From: Trichobilharzia regenti
Taxonomy: Eukaryota; Platyhelminthes; Trematoda; Strigeidida; Schistosomatidae
Direction of reading: 5' to 3'
NCBI GenBank assembly: GCA_944472135.2
Contig: OX235270.1
Coordinates: forward strand, 131,917,632-131,981,631
DNA: 64,000 nt
Position 1 is the stretch's first letter, and each line of letters begins with the position of its first letter. Both the position numbers and the translations under genes were made by a program. The notes beneath the pieces were generated by a model. It was given only the letters and a program-made list of their open reading frames with translations. It was not told the origin of the DNA and did not search any database. Shown here in pieces: positions 32,817 through 44,785 of this stretch.

Positions 32817-33141
32817 TGTAAACGGAGTAGAAGACTGGACGGTAAATTTATGGTTGTTTGCTCAAACCACCTCCATATGTTTCGCGGGAGTCATCAGTAC
32901 GGCAGTCATCGTCTCATCATTCGCTGTCGGTGGAAGACACAAAACTACCAGAGAACTTGTGTGTAACAACCTTATTACTGTTTACACATTGGTGTAAGAA
33001 TAAAGGATTCCCGAATGGTTGATCTTTGTTTTGGATTTTCGCGTTGGTTATTACAAATTGTTTCTGAAAGTCTTCGAGCGACAGCGTGAGGTTCAGTGTA
33101 GGAAGAACTAAACATTGACAGGTTCTGCGAGTTGGCTGACA
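32817..33141 (+). repeat. Solo LTR, diverged, + strand
   Basis: About 325 bp from TGTAAACGG to GGCTGACA, opposite in orientation to unit F. No matching 5-bp flanks (CGCGC against TCACA), so it may mark a recombination junction and not a simple insertion. Confidence 0.65.
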
Positions 33142-33215
33142 TCACACATTTTTACAAGGAATACAGAAAACCTCGCAGGTCATGTCTCTATGGAATTCCC
33201 TAGAATAATCGCAGG

Positions 33216-33571
33216 TGTCAATGTAGTTGAAGATTGAACGATCAATTCGTGGTTGTTTGCTCAAACCCAACTTCCATATATTTTCGCAGAGGCATCAATA
33301 CACCAGTCATCGTCTAATCGGTCGCCGTTCAGAAAGAAGATCAAAAACCGTCAGAAGTAATATCGTGATTTATTATTGTAATATTTCTTCATAGACCTTG
33401 TTATTATGCGGGTTATATGTTGGTGTTAGAATATAGAATTATCGAGTCGCCAATCGGTGTTTTGGTTTTTGCGTCCGTTAGTACTAAGCGTTTCTGAAAG
33501 ACTTCGAGGGACAGCAAGAAGCCCGGTGTAGCAAGAAGTGGGCATTAGCGGTTTTTGAGACGTGACTGACA
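33216..33571 (+). repeat. Solo LTR, + strand, probable TSD GCAGG/CCAGG
   Basis: 356 bp, TGTCA...TGACA. The flanks GCAGG (33211-33215) and CCAGG (33572-33576) differ by one base. Discounting the LTR restores the hairpin-unit sequence ATCGCAGGACTTACA of a minus-strand LTR element, so it inserted in such a unit and later lost its internal region by LTR-LTR recombination. Confidence 0.75.
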
Positions 33572-33998
33572 CCAGGACTTACACCAATACGCCTGCAACC
33601 TTTGTTTGCTTGACACCCTAGGTTGGAAAATCGTCGTAGAGTTTATTCCTGACCACATTCTGTCATTTATGTCTTCAAATCTGAACGGTGACATACCGAT
33701 GTCGCCACACGATTCGGAGTCAGACCTTGATAACACTGATTTCACAAATTTTTTGTCACCAAACTTGCTCACTGATTCACAGTTCGTCTTTGTATGCACT
33801 TATTGCAAACTTGTAAAACGCAACCGTGTTTGTCTCGCAACTTGTAACCTATCTGTTGGGAACGTCTCACGAAAGCTACAACACCCACTAAGTTTGTATG
33901 GATTACCAGACACCAGAAAGCATCCACGATATCCGCTTATCTGAGAACCTTTCGTCAAAAATGATTGCGTTATCCTCTCAGGCTGCTGTATTCTAGGG
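33572..33998 (-). pseudogene. Diverged gag-related fragment with internal deletion
   Basis: Minus strand with motifs HTKTNC and PFRFEDI brought close together by a deletion. At the knuckle position this copy has RFTS with a stop after the Gln. It is more diverged than the adjacent gag and may come from an older element. Confidence 0.6.
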
Positions 33999-35379
33999 GT
34001 GGGATGCCGTATTTCACTACTAGTTCGGGATTAGAACTAGCATCTGATGGTAGGTGGGCTACATGCTGATCAATCACACTGACGGTCTCACAAGTATGCA
34101 TGCCTTCTGCAACTGCATCTGCATTCAATTCTACTTCACGTTGTAGTTGTACAGAACCTTTATCCAACTTAGCAGTAGTAGGCATTCCCCTCATTCCATC
34201 ATGATCAACCAAAGACAAATCTGCACTATCATGATCATTATCACGAATATTCACTTTACCGTCAACTTCATCATTTTCAAACTCTTTAATAACAGAAGTA
34301 GACAATTTTGGTTCCTCCTCACAAATCCTTAAAGGTTTTATAACTTCACTCTGACTAGTAATACCTTGTAAACTTGTGCAGTCAGAACTGCACTCTGAAG
34401 CAATAACTTTATTCTTTGACACTCTATTCAACAATGGCTTACCAGTTGCAACTACAGACTTCTTCACCGCACCGTTATCGTCACACAATTCGGAGTCAGG
34501 CCTGGAGTTTACATTTAGCTTATCACTGAACTTGCTCACTGGTTCACAGTTCACCTTTGTATGCACCTCTTGCAAACGTGTAAAACACAACCGTGTTTGT
34601 CTTGCATCTTGTAACTCATCTGTTGAGGATGTACTACGAAACCTGTTACACTCACTAGGTCTATATGCATTTCCAGACATCATGGAGCCTTCTTGATATC
34701 CACCTCTCTGAGGCCTATTCGTCATCAATGATTGCGTTCTGCTCTCAGACTGCTCTATTCTAGGAGTGGTATGCAATATATTGGCAAACTTGCTCATGGA
34801 TTGATTGACACTATTATTTACCAGTTTCAGGATATCATCGAACTTTGGCTCGATACCCTCATCCTCTATACGAGAGCTCATCTTCAAACACTTCCTTTGC
34901 ATTCGAGTAGGTAGGCATGTCGCTATTACTTCTAGTTGAGGTCACTCATGCAATTCATCGAAATCAATTCATTCTTGTAAGTCAACAGATTATCCAAAAC
35001 CTCAGTGAGTGCCTTGGAGTCATGCTGTAATGGAACACTATTACCTTTAACAGCCTCGAATAATTTCCCTACAATCATCGAAGGTCTTCCGAATCTTTGA
35101 CGCAGTGTACTCATAGCCTCAGAGTATCCTTCTTCAGGGGATATCAACTTACAGCACTGGATAGCTCTTGAAGCATCTCCAGTGCAATACCTCATCAAAT
35201 ACATTACCCTCATTTCATCATTTATTAAAACACCACTCAGCATGATCTCAAACTCCTTTACAAACTGTGGATGGTCAGCAGGGTTTCCGTCGAAACACCG
35301 AGGTTCATATTTGGGCAGTTTAAAATTCCTACTATCTCTAGATTGCGAAACAGAAGCTATGCGTATTAAGTAACATGAA
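33999..35379 (-). pseudogene. Gag of unit F
   Basis: The core segment (35243-34932) ends at MSDLN followed by TAG, then shifts frame to 34902-34005. The 13-base deletion at this point (about 34933-34945) is shared with units D and E. The extreme N terminus is diverged near 35340 and merges into the truncated LTR. The 3' end of gag is missing, joined directly to the diverged fragment at 33998. Confidence 0.8.
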
Positions 35380-35639
35380 AAACTAGAACAGAAATTGGTG
35401 ACTCAAGAACCGTTTATTCTTGTACCAATGCAAAGCCAACCATTCAGTCACTGTATACAAAGTCTAATAATAAATTTTATAGCAATAAATCACGATAATA
35501 CTCCTGATAGTCTTCTCTTTTCCAATGAACAGCGAACGATGAGACGATGACTGCCGTACTGATGACTCCCGCGAAACATATGGAGTTGGTTTGAGCAGAC
35601 AACCATGAGCTGATCGTCCACTCTTCAACTACATTCACA
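35380..35639 (-). repeat. Truncated 5' LTR of unit F
   Basis: About 260 bp matching the outer part of the 29439-29781 LTR; the end is TTCACA instead of TTGACA. The inner end is lost. Confidence 0.7.
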
Positions 35640-36865
35640 CTCACTGTTTCATCCAACTTGTCTAGTTGGAGGCTTCCGGTCAAGCATCCACGTCATTTGA
35701 AGATCCGCCTTCTCTAGTTCGTTCGTTTATGAGCGATCTCTAGCTAGTTATGCAGTCATCACGCACTCCGATTCGGTTTCGAAATATAACTCAAAATTTG
35801 GATGGTCAATTCTGGTGTTTTGCTTTGCCTTTGGTCTACGCGGAACGAATGTTATAGAAGTTGTGGGTATTAGATCTTTAGTTGGTACACTTCGCACTAT
35901 ACGTGAACGTTAATGTCTTCAGCCACTAAACTTCATTCAGCCACAGCACCAGATTCCATTACAGTCGCTAAGACCGCGTATATAAAGCTGTCCCACTGAA
36001 TGTATCAGGAGGTTCCGAATTCAGAAACACTATTTAAACTCTCGCCGCTTGCGAAAGAAAAGCTAAACTTCCGGTGGAAGAATATGCACACTGCGACGTG
36101 GATTTACCCAGGGGGACAAAAATTCCTCCGAACCCCATCTCATTCTAAATAAACCTGTTACACAAGATCATATCAAAGATATGATATGATCATGAGCAAT
36201 AAATTATGCTCGAGACATCATCGGTAAATATTACTATATAAAACTGTGAGAGTTTATCAAAATAAATAAATAATTATGCTGTGCCACGGCATGGCACATA
36301 TGGCCTTCAAGTAATCTGAAGATAGGCTATATTTTGGGTTCGAGAATCAGTAGACGAATTAAAATGCGGCAAAATGAATCTATGTTGAAGACACCAGTAA
36401 GAACTAGGAGGATGCAAGGAGATATCCAAGAGGACTTCACTGCAGTAGAATAGAACAATCTTTTGAAAGCAACGTACAATTACGAAGAAGTGTTGCGGAA
36501 TAATAGGGAGACGGAGAGCAATGGCTCCACATGACTACACCACATACAGCACTACTCAATAGAGGGGAGAATACTGCTACGAGACACGCTTTCATAAAAC
36601 ACTCAGAACCGAGGCAGAACAAGCTTCTGGCAATATACTTCACGACACTACACCAAGTAACGACGTGCCCATCGAGAAAGAGATCAACACAGAAGGAAGC
36701 CAAAGGCAGTGAAGGAAAGTCAGGCTGTAAATAAATGGGAGAGATGGGTCTCTTGGCTGACCACTGCAAGGGTCGGCTGCTATCTACAACTCGGACAAAA
36801 ATACTGCCACCAGAGGCAGGCGTACTACTACCAGTAAATAACAACCCTCCGGCTATAGCAGAAGT
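35640..36865. other. Unassigned region with two short palindromes
   Basis: No protein recognised. Short open frames exist on both strands (36437-36844 minus, 36531-36734 plus) without familiar motifs. Small inverted repeats: GATCATATC ... GATATGATATGATC at about 36168-36192 and TGTGCC ... GGCACA at about 36280-36299. The composition between 36400 and 36860 is purine-rich. Confidence 0.4.
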
Positions 36866-38050
36866 CTTGAGGACCTGTCACAACATGGATTCCTCAAGAA
36901 AAGATATTGCATCACTTGCCATGTAGACTTTTTCAACGAAGTCACCTATAGAAGAGATAGGAGAGAGCTAGTAATTATCCTCTATTTCGATATGAGGAAA
37001 GCCTTCGACAGAGTCCCACATAGTCTGCTAGTCGGCAGGAATCAGGCAACTAAAGTTGGCTCAATGACCTCCAGACCTATACCAATCAGCAGTGGTGTCA
37101 TCCAGGGGAGTGTATTGGGACCCCTTCTTTTCATTATATACATAAACAGTATATGTGAATATTTTAGTATAGGCAAGCCAATACTGTATGCAGATAACTT
37201 AAAGGTAACATATACCTGCACAAATACAGATATCGGCACAACTATGAACTCCATACGTGAAGAATTAATAAAAGTGGATAGATGGTGTGACACCTGGAGA
37301 TTCGAGTTTAATGTTGAAAAGTGTGGATAGCCCTGCGTAGGCTGTTCCAACCTTGAACTCGACCTAGCAATTCAGGGCCACAAAATCCCCAGACTCAAAT
37401 CTGTACTAGACCTAGGACTGAAATATTCACACAATCTATCGCTTTCAGAATATATCTTGAAACAAGTGTCGAAATCACACTGGCTTATTGATTTCCTATT
37501 CAGAAACTTCTAAAGAAGTGAATCCGGAATACTACTCTGGCAGTTTAGTGTGAGCCCATTCCTGGATTACTTCTTATTCATATTTAGCATAAAAGACAAA
37601 CTGAAAGTAGAAGGAGTACAGAGGTACTTCACGCTAATATCTCTCGGAACCGGTAACGGCAGAAACTACTCTTCCAGATGTAAAATCCCAGGACTAGAAA
37701 CATTGTGGTTAAGGCGACTGAGACTAAATGTGGTACTCTTCTATAAGCTTCTTAACCACATGGTGTATACCCCTGCTAACTATACTCGATTCTCAGGAGA
37801 CACAGGATATAGCCTTAGACACACTAAAGGTACATTGGCTATAGAACCATGTAAAACAGCCACCAGGCAAAAGTTTTTCTTGATTAGGTATGCCCAAATA
37901 TGGAACAAACTACCTGGGGAAATGCGACTAGCAAGCACATTGGCCTCCTTCGAAAAGACACTTAATGACAAGCTAAGTGAATTTTCAAGTGATGCCAGTG
38001 CTAATTCCCAAGTAAGAGTTTCAGATATCATAGGGCCATTTAATGTATGA
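36866..38050 (+). pseudogene. CR1/jockey-like RT fragment, 5' truncated, catalytic YADN
   Basis: Begins inside the RT at SQHGFLKKR (near 36880). DMRKAFDRVPH near 36990 is followed by a deletion of about 70 bases (compared with the element at 11131-16663), then GVIQGSVLGPL near 37095. The catalytic box reads YADN at about 37185, with the second Asp replaced. Stops at 37328 and 37512 split the C-terminal part; the last segment (37550-38050) keeps the LETLWLRRLRLN and IWNKLPGEMR blocks. It is close in type to the elements at 1-1667 and 11131-16663. Confidence 0.85.
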
Positions 38051-39003
38051 ACTTAGAGAATACACCTGTTGCCTGTTTTGCCTCTATTTATAATTCCAGA
38101 CAAAAAAGCAACAGTCGTGACAATAACACCCATTAAATTAGGAGTCGATCGAACTATGTCTACCTGATGCAAAGGGTGAACCATAACCAACATACGAATG
38201 AAATATGACAAAACCAGGTCGAAACTTACCGCAACGCCACATGAAAAGATAAAAGTTACTTGGACATCATTTATAATCCACCAACTGGTCTACTTTCCAA
38301 AAAGAATGCGCCGAAGTTTTATCCACAGTCGCGAGAAAATACATAAATCCACAGCTGCTGTGGAGGTGGAGGCAGGAGCCAACAAAGAAGTGCATTTAAA
38401 GCGTATGTATACTTCCAGTGATCACAGTGACTCGCTGCGGATTACGCCCAAATCCAATTCACTGCCTATACAGCGCTAATAAACCTGGATATCCATGATA
38501 TAACGAAAACATGCTGACAGCTGCATTTCACATCACACTGATTCATTCGATGGTAATATTCTGCTACTGCATGCCTTGTTCGACATTTTGTATGGATTGG
38601 TTCGTGGTTGTTCTGGTTCCAGATCGAAAAGAACAAAATATTCACCGGTTGCTGAATCAATAGTACTTCTCGACATGTTTAACTGTATTCTAACTACTGT
38701 GGAGAGCCTTCTGCAGATTATGTTGTTTAAAACATGGTTTAGGGTAAACTGACTAAAGTTTTATGAGCCATTCTTACACTTTTGTGAGTAGCCCACCATA
38801 TCGACGAAATGTAAAGCAACACTCAGTAGTTACGCGCATTTTCGACGAATTTAAACAATAATTATGCCTAGAATTATGTCATATAAATTGTTTTAACTTA
38901 TGCAAAGTGTGTCTATTATCATTAATACATTATACTGCATTGTAATTATATATATATATATATATTGTGTCAGTGAAAAAATTTTAAACATGCTCACTCC
39001 ATG
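38051..39003. other. Unassigned, with a Penelope-type 3' UTR match and (AT)n
   Basis: 38785-38945 matches 43602-43755 in the same orientation; the latter follows a Penelope-like endonuclease fragment, so this is probably Penelope-like 3' UTR. An (AT)n run lies at about 38946-38965. The rest (38051-38784) shows nothing I recognise. Confidence 0.5.
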
Positions 39004-39375
39004 TGTCATTGTAGCTGAAGATTGAACGATCAATTCATGGTTGTTTGCTCAAAACCAACTTCCCCAATTTGTGCGGAGGCATCAATACGACAGTCATCGT
39101 CTCATCGGTCGCTGTTCAGAAAGATGTCAGGCTAAAACCGTCAGAAGTAATATTGTGATTTATTATTTTAATATTTGTTCATAGACCTTAGTTTTAAAGC
39201 TTAATTTTAAAGTTGGCTATATGTTGGTGTTACAATGAACAATCCTCGAATCGGCAAACTGGGTTCCGGAATTTACGTCCGTTCGTACTAAGCGATTCTG
39301 AGAAGCTTCGAGGAACAGCGTGAATCCCAGCGTAGCAAGAGCTGGGCATTGACGGTTTACGAGACGTAGCTGACA
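39004..39375 (+). repeat. 5' LTR of unit D
   Basis: 372 bp, TGTCATTG...GCTGACA. Its middle (AAGCTTAATTTTAAAGTT) carries an insertion relative to unit E. Confidence 0.85.
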
Positions 39376-39499
39376 TTTTCTGACGGTATGATAGTTAGTG
39401 ACAGTTTCGATAGTCACCGTTCATCTTTCCTGGTGCCGGCCAAGTCTCCTTTGAACAAGCAGTATCTGGAACATTTTTGAAATTGGCTCAAGTTCAACA

Positions 39500-41295
39500 A
39501 TGCCGGGGTCAAAGAAGGGACAGAGCGTCTTGGATGCAAATAGGAAAGTAAGTCATGGTGACTTGTCTGTTACTTGTAACAATGTGTCTGATGACACGGA
39601 TGATGTTGCTGTTTCGCCGTTCAGGGATAATAGGAACATCAAACTCCCTAAATTTGAACCACGGTGTTTCGACGGAAACCCTGCTGACCATCCACAGTTT
39701 GTAAAGGAGTTTGAGATCATGCTGAGTGGTGTTTTAATAAATGATGAAATGAGGGTAATGTATTTGATGAGGTATTGCACTGGAGATGCTTCAAGAGCTA
39801 TCCAGTGCTGTAAGTTGATATCCCCTGAAGAAGGATACTCTGAAGCTATGAGTACACTGCGTCAAAGATTCGGAAGACCTTCGATGATTGTAGGGAAATT
39901 ATTCGAGGCTGTTAAAGGTAATAGTGTTCCATTACAGCATGACTCCAAGGCACTCACTGAGGTTTTGGATAATCTGTTGACTTACAAGAATGAATTGATT
40001 TCGATGAATTGCATGAGTGACCTCAACTAGAAGTAATAGCGACATGCCTACCTACTCGAGTGCAAAGGAAGTGTTTGAAGATGAGCTCTCGTATAGAGGA
40101 TGAGGGTATCGAGCCAAAGTTCGATGATATCCTGAAACTGGTAAATAATAGTGTCAATCAATCCATGAGCAAGTTTGCCAATATATTGCATACCACTCCT
40201 AGAATAGAGCAGTCTGAGAGCAGAACGCAATCATTGATGACGAATAGGCCTCAGAGAGGTGGATATCAAGAAGGCTCCATGATGTCTGGAAATGCATATA
40301 GACCTAGTGAGTGTAACAGGTTTCGTAGTACATCCTCAACAGATGAGTTACAAGATGCAAGACAAACACGGTTGTGTTTTACACGTTTGCAAGAGGTGCA
40401 TACAAAGGTGAACTGTGAACCAGTGAGCAAGTTCAGTGATAAGCTAAATGTAAACTCCAGGCCTGACTCCGAATTGTGTGACGATAACGGTGCGGTGAAG
40501 AAGTCTGTAGTTGCAACTGGTAAGCCATTGTTGAATAGAGTGTCAAAGAATAAAGTTATTGCTTCAGAGTGCAGTTCTGACTGCACAAGTTTACAAGGTA
40601 TTACTAGTCAGAGTGAAGTTATAAAACCTTTAAGGATTTGCGAGGAGGAACCAAAATTGTCTACTTCTGTTATTAAAGAGTGTGAAAATAATGAAATTGA
40701 CGGTAAAGTGAATATTCGTGATAATGATCATGATAGTGCAGATTTGTCTTTGGTTGATCATGATGGAATGAGGGGAATGCCTACTACTGCTAAGTTGGAT
40801 AAAGGTTCTGTACAACTACAACGTGAAGTAGAATTGAATGCAGATGCAGTTGCAGAAGGCATGCATACTTGTGAGACCGTCAGTGTGATTGATCAGCATG
40901 TAGCCCACCTATCATCAGTTGCTATTGCTAAACCTGAGCTGATAGTAAAAGACAGCAGTGGTGGTAATCTTGCAGTTAGACAAATTTCTGAAAGCCGAGC
41001 AACAACAGCTTCTGATCCACCGCTAACTTCATCAACTGATATCAATCAGTCGTCGTTGGTGTTGCCATCCAAAATGAAACAGACGCCCATCAACTCAAGT
41101 ACCTTGTGCAATGACTACGATAGTATTGGTGCACTTGAAGAGACGGAAGATATTGCTCAGTTTTGTGAGGATAAGCGAAGTGTGTACGAGAGGGTAATTG
41201 TTAAATTGACTTCCGTGAATAAAGGCATTTCTAGTTTCAAGTTACTATTTGAATGCTATTATCTTTGGTGTAAATTACTCTGTGCCTACGCTTGA
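39500..41295 (+). pseudogene. BEL/Pao-like Gag of unit D, frameshifted
   Basis: ATG at 39500 (MPGSKKGQSV). The first frame covers the Gag core with RQRFGRPSM, so the family-1 stop is absent here (CAA instead of TAA), and ends at MSDLN-TAG at 40028-40030. A 13-base deletion relative to unit C shifts the frame, and the protein continues at 40060-41295 (411 codons). The knuckle again reads C-x2-R-x4-H-x4-C. A Trp codon has become TGA at 41293-41295, so the membrane-like tail is lost. The same lesions occur in unit E. Confidence 0.85.
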
Positions 41296-41436
41296 TTGAC
41301 CAGATACGTCGTGTGATTGTTCGTCATATATATTTTACGATACAATGACATGAGCGTGTTATCGTTCAGATTTGAAGATATAGCTGATAGAGGGAAGTCA
41401 GCAAATGAACTTCGCGACAATTTTCCAACCTAGAGC

Positions 41437-41880
41437 GTCAACCTGAGAAGGGTTGTAGGCGTACTGCTGTAAGTCCTACAATTCTTCAAAGGGTAGCGAA
41501 TCGATGAGCAGTCCAATGTGCTTAGTGTGTGATTTTGTACATATGTTCATATTGTATATACTGAATTGATATCATCTGTCATCTAGCTGTTGGTAATTCT
41601 GTTTGTGTCCGGACAACTTCAACTTGGATCATCAACCTGAGAAGGAATGCAGACGAACTGCTGTAAGTCCTACAGTTCTTCAAGGGTAGTTTGTCATGCC
41701 GGAATCCACAACATTTGATGTGTTGATTGTACATATGTTTGTGTTAAATAATTGTGTGAGTTCCAATTATCGCAATTGTTGGTTACTATTGTTTGTGTCC
41801 GGACATTCCACAACTTAAATCGTCAACCTGAGAAGGGTTGCAGGCGTACTGCTGTAAGTCCTGCGATTCTTCAAAGGAAT
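41437..41880 (+). repeat. Three tandem hairpin units of unit D
   Basis: Hairpins near 41455-41490, 41650-41680 and 41838-41872. Unit 1 has GTAGG/CCTAC and unit 3 has GCAGG/CCTGC, the same compensated pair as in unit C. The middle unit has TGCAGA against CCTACA, which breaks pairing. All loops keep GTAAGT. Confidence 0.85.
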
Positions 41881-42357
41881 TACATCGAGACACGATCTGC
41901 GAGTGTGTGTGTACTGTTTGTATCTATGTGTGGTGTGTCATATCAACTGGTGTTTTTGGATTAATTGTGTTTACTCGTTGTTTTCGTACCTTGTTTTTAT
42001 TATATAGTTTTGTTAAAATTTTCGTCGTGATTACTTCTGAAGTTGTTTCGAGTCTTCCATATCCGTGAATGAATTGGTTGATGTTAGAGACAGCAGATGG
42101 GTCGTATACGCCGGGAGGCTAGGCTATTGCTGAGAGTGAAATGCATACGGAGATAATTGCTAGCTGCGGTCCCACACGGTGGGGAGAAAGAGTGTGTACG
42201 ACTGAGGCTCGCATACGTCACCGTTACTAGAACTGAGGCAGAATGAGTGACAAGCGATTGCAGTGGTAATTGGTAGTGAGTAGATAAGAGGATGTGCGTA
42301 GAGTATCACGAGGTGGTGCTATGGTCACGTTGCATTCTGCAAGAGTCATTCTAGCAT

Positions 42358-42546
42358 GTGGCGGTTGTGTTACAAGATCTCAAGAAGATGCCATTAACTG
42401 GAAGTTGTGGGTCTTCAGCGACGTGTGAGATTGTGCTGTGGGTATGCTTGTGGTGTGTTGGCTTTTCTGTTTGTTTTCCATTTCAGCTCTGTCCGTGTGA
42501 CCCAGGTTCTCGCAATGGCATCCAAGTCAACATGTATTGGTCGTGA
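42358..42546 (+). CDS. Small Cys/Trp-rich ORF of unit D
   Basis: 62 codons. It joins the beginning of one family-1 frame (MAVVLQDLKK) to the hydrophobic stretch of the other (CEIVLWVCLWCVGFSVCFP). Identical or near-identical in units E and F. Function unknown; coding status doubtful. Confidence 0.3.
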   Translation: MAVVLQDLKKMPLTGSCGSSATCEIVLWVCLWCVGFSVCFPFQLCPCDPGSRNGIQVNMYWS

Positions 42547-42583
42547 TGGAAAAAAGGGGATGGATCCGTAATTTGCCGGGGAG

Positions 42584-42904
42584 TGTCAATGTAGTTGAAG
42601 ATTGAACGATCAATTCATGGTTGTTTGCTCAAAACCAACTTCCCCAATTTGTGCGGAGGCATCAATACGACAGTCATCGTCTCATAGGTCGCTGTTCAGA
42701 AAGATGTCAGTAGACAACTGTCAGAAACCTAAGTTGTAGCATTGTTTATATGTTTGTGTTACAATGAACAATCCTCGAATCGGCAAACTGGGTTCCGGAA
42801 TTTACGTCCGTTCGTACTAAGCGATTCTGAGAAGCTTCGAGGAACAGCGTGAGGCCCGGCGAATCAAGAGCTGGGCATTAACGGTTTCTGAGACGTGATT
42901 GACA
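42584..42904 (+). repeat. 3' LTR of unit D (shortened)
   Basis: 321 bp, TGTCAATG...GATTGACA. About 50 bases shorter than the 5' LTR in the middle (around GTCAGTAGACAACTGTC). Confidence 0.85.
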
Positions 42905-43379
42905 ATACAGTTTCAGTGTTTTCTTGTAAGCATACTGGTCTCATCTTGGAATGCATTACTTTTTCGATGGAAACCTAGTTTGTTCAAACATTTGAGTTTT
43001 TGTGTTTTTCATGAAATTAAGTAGAGATTAGGGAAGCAGTGAATATGAACAAAGAGGAAGTTTTAGCTTCAATAAGAGCTTAGGTTATCAAGATAAAATA
43101 GAGTACATTGGCGAGTGAATAAAAAGATCCTTGTGAGGTAGATAAGCGATATTTAAATGATAGGTGAATTCAAGGGTCTGGAAAGTTAGAAGCCGTAGAA
43201 CAAGTTGACTTGTAAGATGTCTCGCTTATTTCTGTAGGCTTTTTGGGATAGCATCTTGAAACGAAGCTGAGCAGGCTTGTAGATGATTTTTTATTGATAA
43301 TTAATATATGTGCAACACTTATTATTTTTTTCTGAGGATCTGGACTATTATTTGGTTCTCGTGCTATCAAAAAATGCAT
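42905..43379. other. Unassigned
   Basis: AT-rich, no recognised protein or repeat. It may be part of the Penelope-like fragment that follows. Confidence 0.35.
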
Positions 43380-43755
43380 GTTGCTGTCCTACAGATCGGA
43401 GCGGTTGACACTACCATATCTGCTGATCAGCATGCGCCAGCCTCCCTCCTTTTTGGCTCCACAAAGAGTGCAATAATCGAACATCTCGCCTTCCTCCAAG
43501 TGATCTATAAAGATAAGAACAAGCTGCTGGAGGCAATACGGTTTCGTCTCCTATGAAATGCTGAAGCCTTAGACATTCATTCGGAGAATTCAGAGTTATG
43601 TAATTTTAGCCCACCATATCGACCAAATGTAACACAACACTCAGTAGTTACGCACATTTTCGACAAATTCAAACAATACTGGTGCCTAGGATCATATCAT
43701 ATAAATTGTTTTAACTTATGCAAAGTGTGTTTACTATCATTATTCCATTATCCTT
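43380..43755 (+). pseudogene. Penelope-like endonuclease C-terminal fragment plus 3' UTR
   Basis: SAIIEHL, LQVIYKDKNKL and NAEALDIHSENSELC match in order the tail of the Penelope-like protein at 46111-46641 (SAIIEHL, FKVIYKAKSNL, VEALAIE). The following ~150 bases match 38785-38945. Confidence 0.65.
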
Positions 43756-43761
43756 CCTTTA

Positions 43762-44300
43762 TAATAGTATATTCTCATTTTGTACATGAGAGACGCCAGT
43801 TTACAGGCATCATCAATATGATAAATTACATATACGATTAGCAATCATAATTAATAATAATGTTTTAATAAAATACACATTTTTTCCTACTTGTGTAGGA
43901 CACACCAAATATACAGGCATGGATAAGCATTATATAAATTTCATAAATTTGGTTTATGGTTAAGTTACATGGTTGCTGGCGTTTTTATCTTAGGTCTGTG
44001 GGAACAATATGATAACCAGTCATTCAATGGAGCACGTCATGAAATATAGGAATATTAACGTCGCATTAACAAAAAAACCCAAGTAAGTTTTGGATAGATT
44101 AAAAATACTTGGGAAAAATTAAAGCTAGAAGTTATTCCACAATATAACAAGTCATTCAATGGAGCACATCATGAAATATAGGAATATTGTCTTCGCATTA
44201 ACAAAAAAACCCAAGTAAGTTTTGGATGGATTAAAAATACTTGGGAAAAACTAAAGCTTAAAGTAATTCCTCGATATAACTTGGGTGTGTACAAATCCGA
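43762..44300 (-). mobile_element. 5'-truncated copy of the CR1-like 3' UTR, minus strand
   Basis: Reverse complement of ~16110-16640, including both 132-bp units and their CCCAAGTA/TACTTGGG hairpins. Only 3' UTR is present, as expected from abortive reverse transcription. Confidence 0.85.
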
Positions 44301-44399
44301 ATCCTATATATATATATATCTTGTGCCTAATCCATGTATACATTATTACCATATTGATGATGTCTGTCAGCTTTCATGTGCATTAAAAGACAGTATATT

Positions 44400-44785
44400 A
44401 CTATGAGATTCGTTTTATTTTTATATTAGAAAATTGACTTCACGCTTTTTATTTTCCCAAGCATCTGAAATCCATCCGACGAATACTTGGGTCTTTTGTT
44501 AATGCGATTCAATATCCCTATATCTACTGATGGTCTATTGAATTACTAGTTATCAGATTTTTCCCACAAACTAAAAGGAAAATGACAGCAGCCGTAAATC
44601 ATGTAATTTAAACAATATTTCTGTATGCCTGTACAATTGGTGTATCCTACATAGCTAGGAAAAATATGTATCTTATTATATTATTTTGTAAATATGCCTA
44701 CTAATCGTATGTGTAATTTATCGAATTGATGATGCTTGTAAACTGGCGTTCCTTATGTACAAAAGTGATAATATATATTATTATT
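44400..44785 (+). mobile_element. Diverged CR1-like 3' UTR copy, plus strand
   Basis: Same order of blocks as 16200-16650 (CCCAAGCATCTGAAATCCATCC, TTAATGCGA, GGTGTATCCTACA, TGATGATGCTTGTAAACTGG) but older and with one 132-bp unit. It faces the minus-strand copy at 43762-44300 head to head across an AT-rich spacer. Confidence 0.8.

Larger units (their letters stand above)
29439..35639 (-). mobile_element. Second-subfamily gag-only LTR element (unit F), mosaic with nested insertions
   Basis: The 3' LTR is at 29439-29781 and a truncated 5' LTR at ~35380-35639. The 5-bp flanks are CTTAC on the left and CTCAC on the right, a possible target duplication with one mismatch. The internal region is interrupted by a Penelope-like element (~30600-32617) and two + strand LTRs (32817-33141 and 33216-33571), and gag is rearranged. 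Some parts may come from a second, related element joined by recombination. Confidence 0.7.
39004..42904 (+). mobile_element. Second-subfamily gag-only LTR element (unit D)
   Basis: LTRs at 39004-39375 and 42584-42904, gag between 39500 and 41295, three hairpin units at 41437-41880 and the small Cys-rich ORF at 42358. The two LTRs differ by a ~50-base rearranged segment and in terminal sequence, and the flanks (CCATG and ATACA) do not match, so the ends probably come from different insertions. No pol. Confidence 0.85.

Noticed and set aside
32817..33141. Solo LTR as a simple insertion
   Set aside because: The 5-bp flanks do not match, so I report it as an LTR of uncertain origin.
36437..36844. 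135-codon minus-strand frame with hydrophobic segments
   Set aside because: No recognised motif, purine-rich opposite strand explains the hydrophobic residues, and the region is flanked by dead elements.
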